13,488 bases of DNA. Source: Lawsonibacter sp. Its GTDB lineage: Bacteria > Bacillota > Clostridia > Oscillospirales > Oscillospiraceae. Made by a program: the position numbers and the translations under genes. The stretch lies in contig JAAWLY010000052.1 of assembly GCA_022798155.1 (NCBI GenBank), positions 1-13,488 on the forward strand, given 5' to 3'. Position 1 is the first letter of the stretch, and each line of letters opens with the position of its first letter. Shown piece by piece: positions 12,714 through 13,488 of the stretch. The notes under the pieces were generated by a model. It ran no database searches and was not told the origin of the DNA. It saw only the letters and a program-made list of their open reading frames with translations.

Positions 12714-12877
12714 GGGCAGGCGCCGGAAAAGCGTCCACGCATCCGTGTGTATAGTTTCTGTTTTTCTCGCTGAAATTGTGCATACTGACGGCATTTCCCT
12801 CCGCTTTCCCCCTATTTCGGCAAAAAATCAGGGAAGACCAACCGTGAATTCTGAAGAAAGCGAGTTGATTTTTTAGC

Positions 12878-13488
12878 ATGGTCAGAGAAAGCATGGACGA
12901 ACTCCGGGAACGGGTAGAAAAGCGCGCTCCCCAGATCATGTACGGCAAAACTCCCCGCCGGAGCTTTGCCCGCTACCAGGAGATCCTGGAGATGCCCAAT
13001 CTGCTGGAGGTGCAGAAGACCTCCTACCAGTGGTTTTTAGACGTAGGTCTGAAAGAGGTATTTCAGGACGTGGGCTCTATCGTGGACTACGGCGGCAATC
13101 TGGAGCTGTCCTTTGTGGACTTCTCCATGGATGAAAAGCCCAAGTACGACGTAGAGGAGTGCAAGGCCCGGGACGCCACCTACGCTGCCCCCATCAAGGT
13201 AAAGGTGCAGCTGCGCAACACCCAGAACAACCAGATCAACGAGCAGGAAATTTTTATGGGGGACTTCCCCATTATGACCAACTCGGGCACCTTTGTTATC
13301 AACGGGGCCGAGCGGGTCATCGTCTCCCAGATCGTCCGCTCCCCCGGCATGTACTACACCCGGGAGGTGGACAAGGCGGACAACAAGACCTACGCCACCA
13401 CCGTCATCCCCGGCCGGGGCGCCTGGCTGGAGTATGAGACCGACCTGAGCGACGTGTTCTATGTCCGCATCGACAAGAACCGCAAGCT
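12878..13488 (+). CDS. rpoB: DNA-directed RNA polymerase beta subunit, N-terminal 203 residues (partial)
   Basis: This is the start of the RNA polymerase beta subunit, which forms one jaw of the catalytic cleft and is the target of rifamycins. Visible landmarks are YGKTPRRSFARYQEILEMPN, LLEVQKTSYQWFLDVGLKEV, FMGDFPIMTNSGTFVINGAE and RVIVSQIVRSPGMYY, all characteristic of bacterial RpoB. The full protein is about 1,200 residues, so most lies beyond the window; the rifampicin region is not visible. An in-frame TGA at 12866-12868 rules out a start further upstream. The ATG at 12878 gives MVRESMDELRERVEK; the ATG at 12893 is an alternative. The ribosome site is weak (GAAGAAAGCGAG, about 13 nt away). 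Unusually, rplL does not lie upstream; the adjacent genes are on the opposite strand. Confidence 0.96.
   Translation, partial: MVRESMDELRERVEKRAPQIMYGKTPRRSFARYQEILEMPNLLEVQKTSYQWFLDVGLKEVFQDVGSIVDYGGNLELSFVDFSMDEKPKYDVEECKARDATYAAPIKVKVQLRNTQNNQINEQEIFMGDFPIMTNSGTFVINGAERVIVSQIVRSPGMYYTREVDKADNKTYATTVIPGRGAWLEYETDLSDVFYVRIDKNRK

Noticed and set aside
12691..12948. Minus-strand open frame of 85 codons
   Set aside because: It overlaps the rpoB start antisense, has no ribosome site and has no family resemblance.
1..13488. CRISPR arrays, tRNA or rRNA genes, phage or defence modules
   Set aside because: I saw no regularly spaced repeats, cloverleaf signatures, integrase, transposase or defence domains anywhere in the window.

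Overview
The window reads as a chromosomal segment of a high-GC Clostridia bacterium, most likely of the Oscillospirales (Flavonifractor/Lawsonibacter-like). This rests on the gene families (clostridial MutS2, NlpC/P60 with SH3 domains, a 4Fe-4S aldo/keto reductase, RpoB beginning), strong AGGAGG-type ribosome sites, sigma-A promoters and classic intrinsic terminators. The species is inference. It looks like core and ordinary accessory genome. I see no phage, defence, CRISPR, tRNA or rRNA content.

Layout. 1-2391 (minus strand): a probable operon read in the order merR regulator, VOC-fold protein, mutS2 (cut by the left edge). 2411-3674 (plus): a promoter with a 19-bp spacer carrying a palindrome, the signature of MerR-activated promoters, drives a 4Fe-4S aldo/keto reductase that ends in a strong terminator. 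3684-5351 (minus): a c-di-GMP pair, a REC-GGDEF diguanylate cyclase followed by a YcgR/PilZ-type receptor, behind an extended -10 promoter and a structured leader. 5352-5836: non-coding apart from a possible gene relic. 5837-6322 (minus): Bcp/PrxQ peroxiredoxin, whose ribosome site abuts a 162-bp MITE-like palindromic element flanked by TA. 6753-8818 (minus): an NhaC-superfamily transporter with a signal peptide and a CPDC/CPTC zinc-ribbon-like N-terminus. Its leader is a lysine riboswitch with terminator and antiterminator, so its likely cargo is lysine. 8894-9134 (minus): a frameshifted PaaI-type thioesterase pseudogene.

9272-11132 (plus): a proline-rich protein with a ferritin-like helical end, and an alpha/beta hydrolase (lysophospholipase/monoacylglycerol lipase type) ending in a bidirectional terminator. 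11161-12523 (minus): a secreted SH3-SH3-NlpC/P60 peptidoglycan hydrolase and a conserved 96-residue protein of unknown function. Both promoters carry near-identical TGTAAC-N5-TGTTAC boxes that match the WalR (YycF) consensus, placed differently in the two promoters. 12580-13488: a consensus promoter and a leader of about 244 nt precede rpoB (cut by the right edge). An opposing minus-strand promoter and terminator in the same region suggest a small antisense RNA.

The strongest points are regulatory: the lysine riboswitch on an NhaC-type carrier, the shared WalR-like boxes, the MerR operator, and the antisense RNA candidate over the rpoB leader. I did not find a clearly new multi-gene system.
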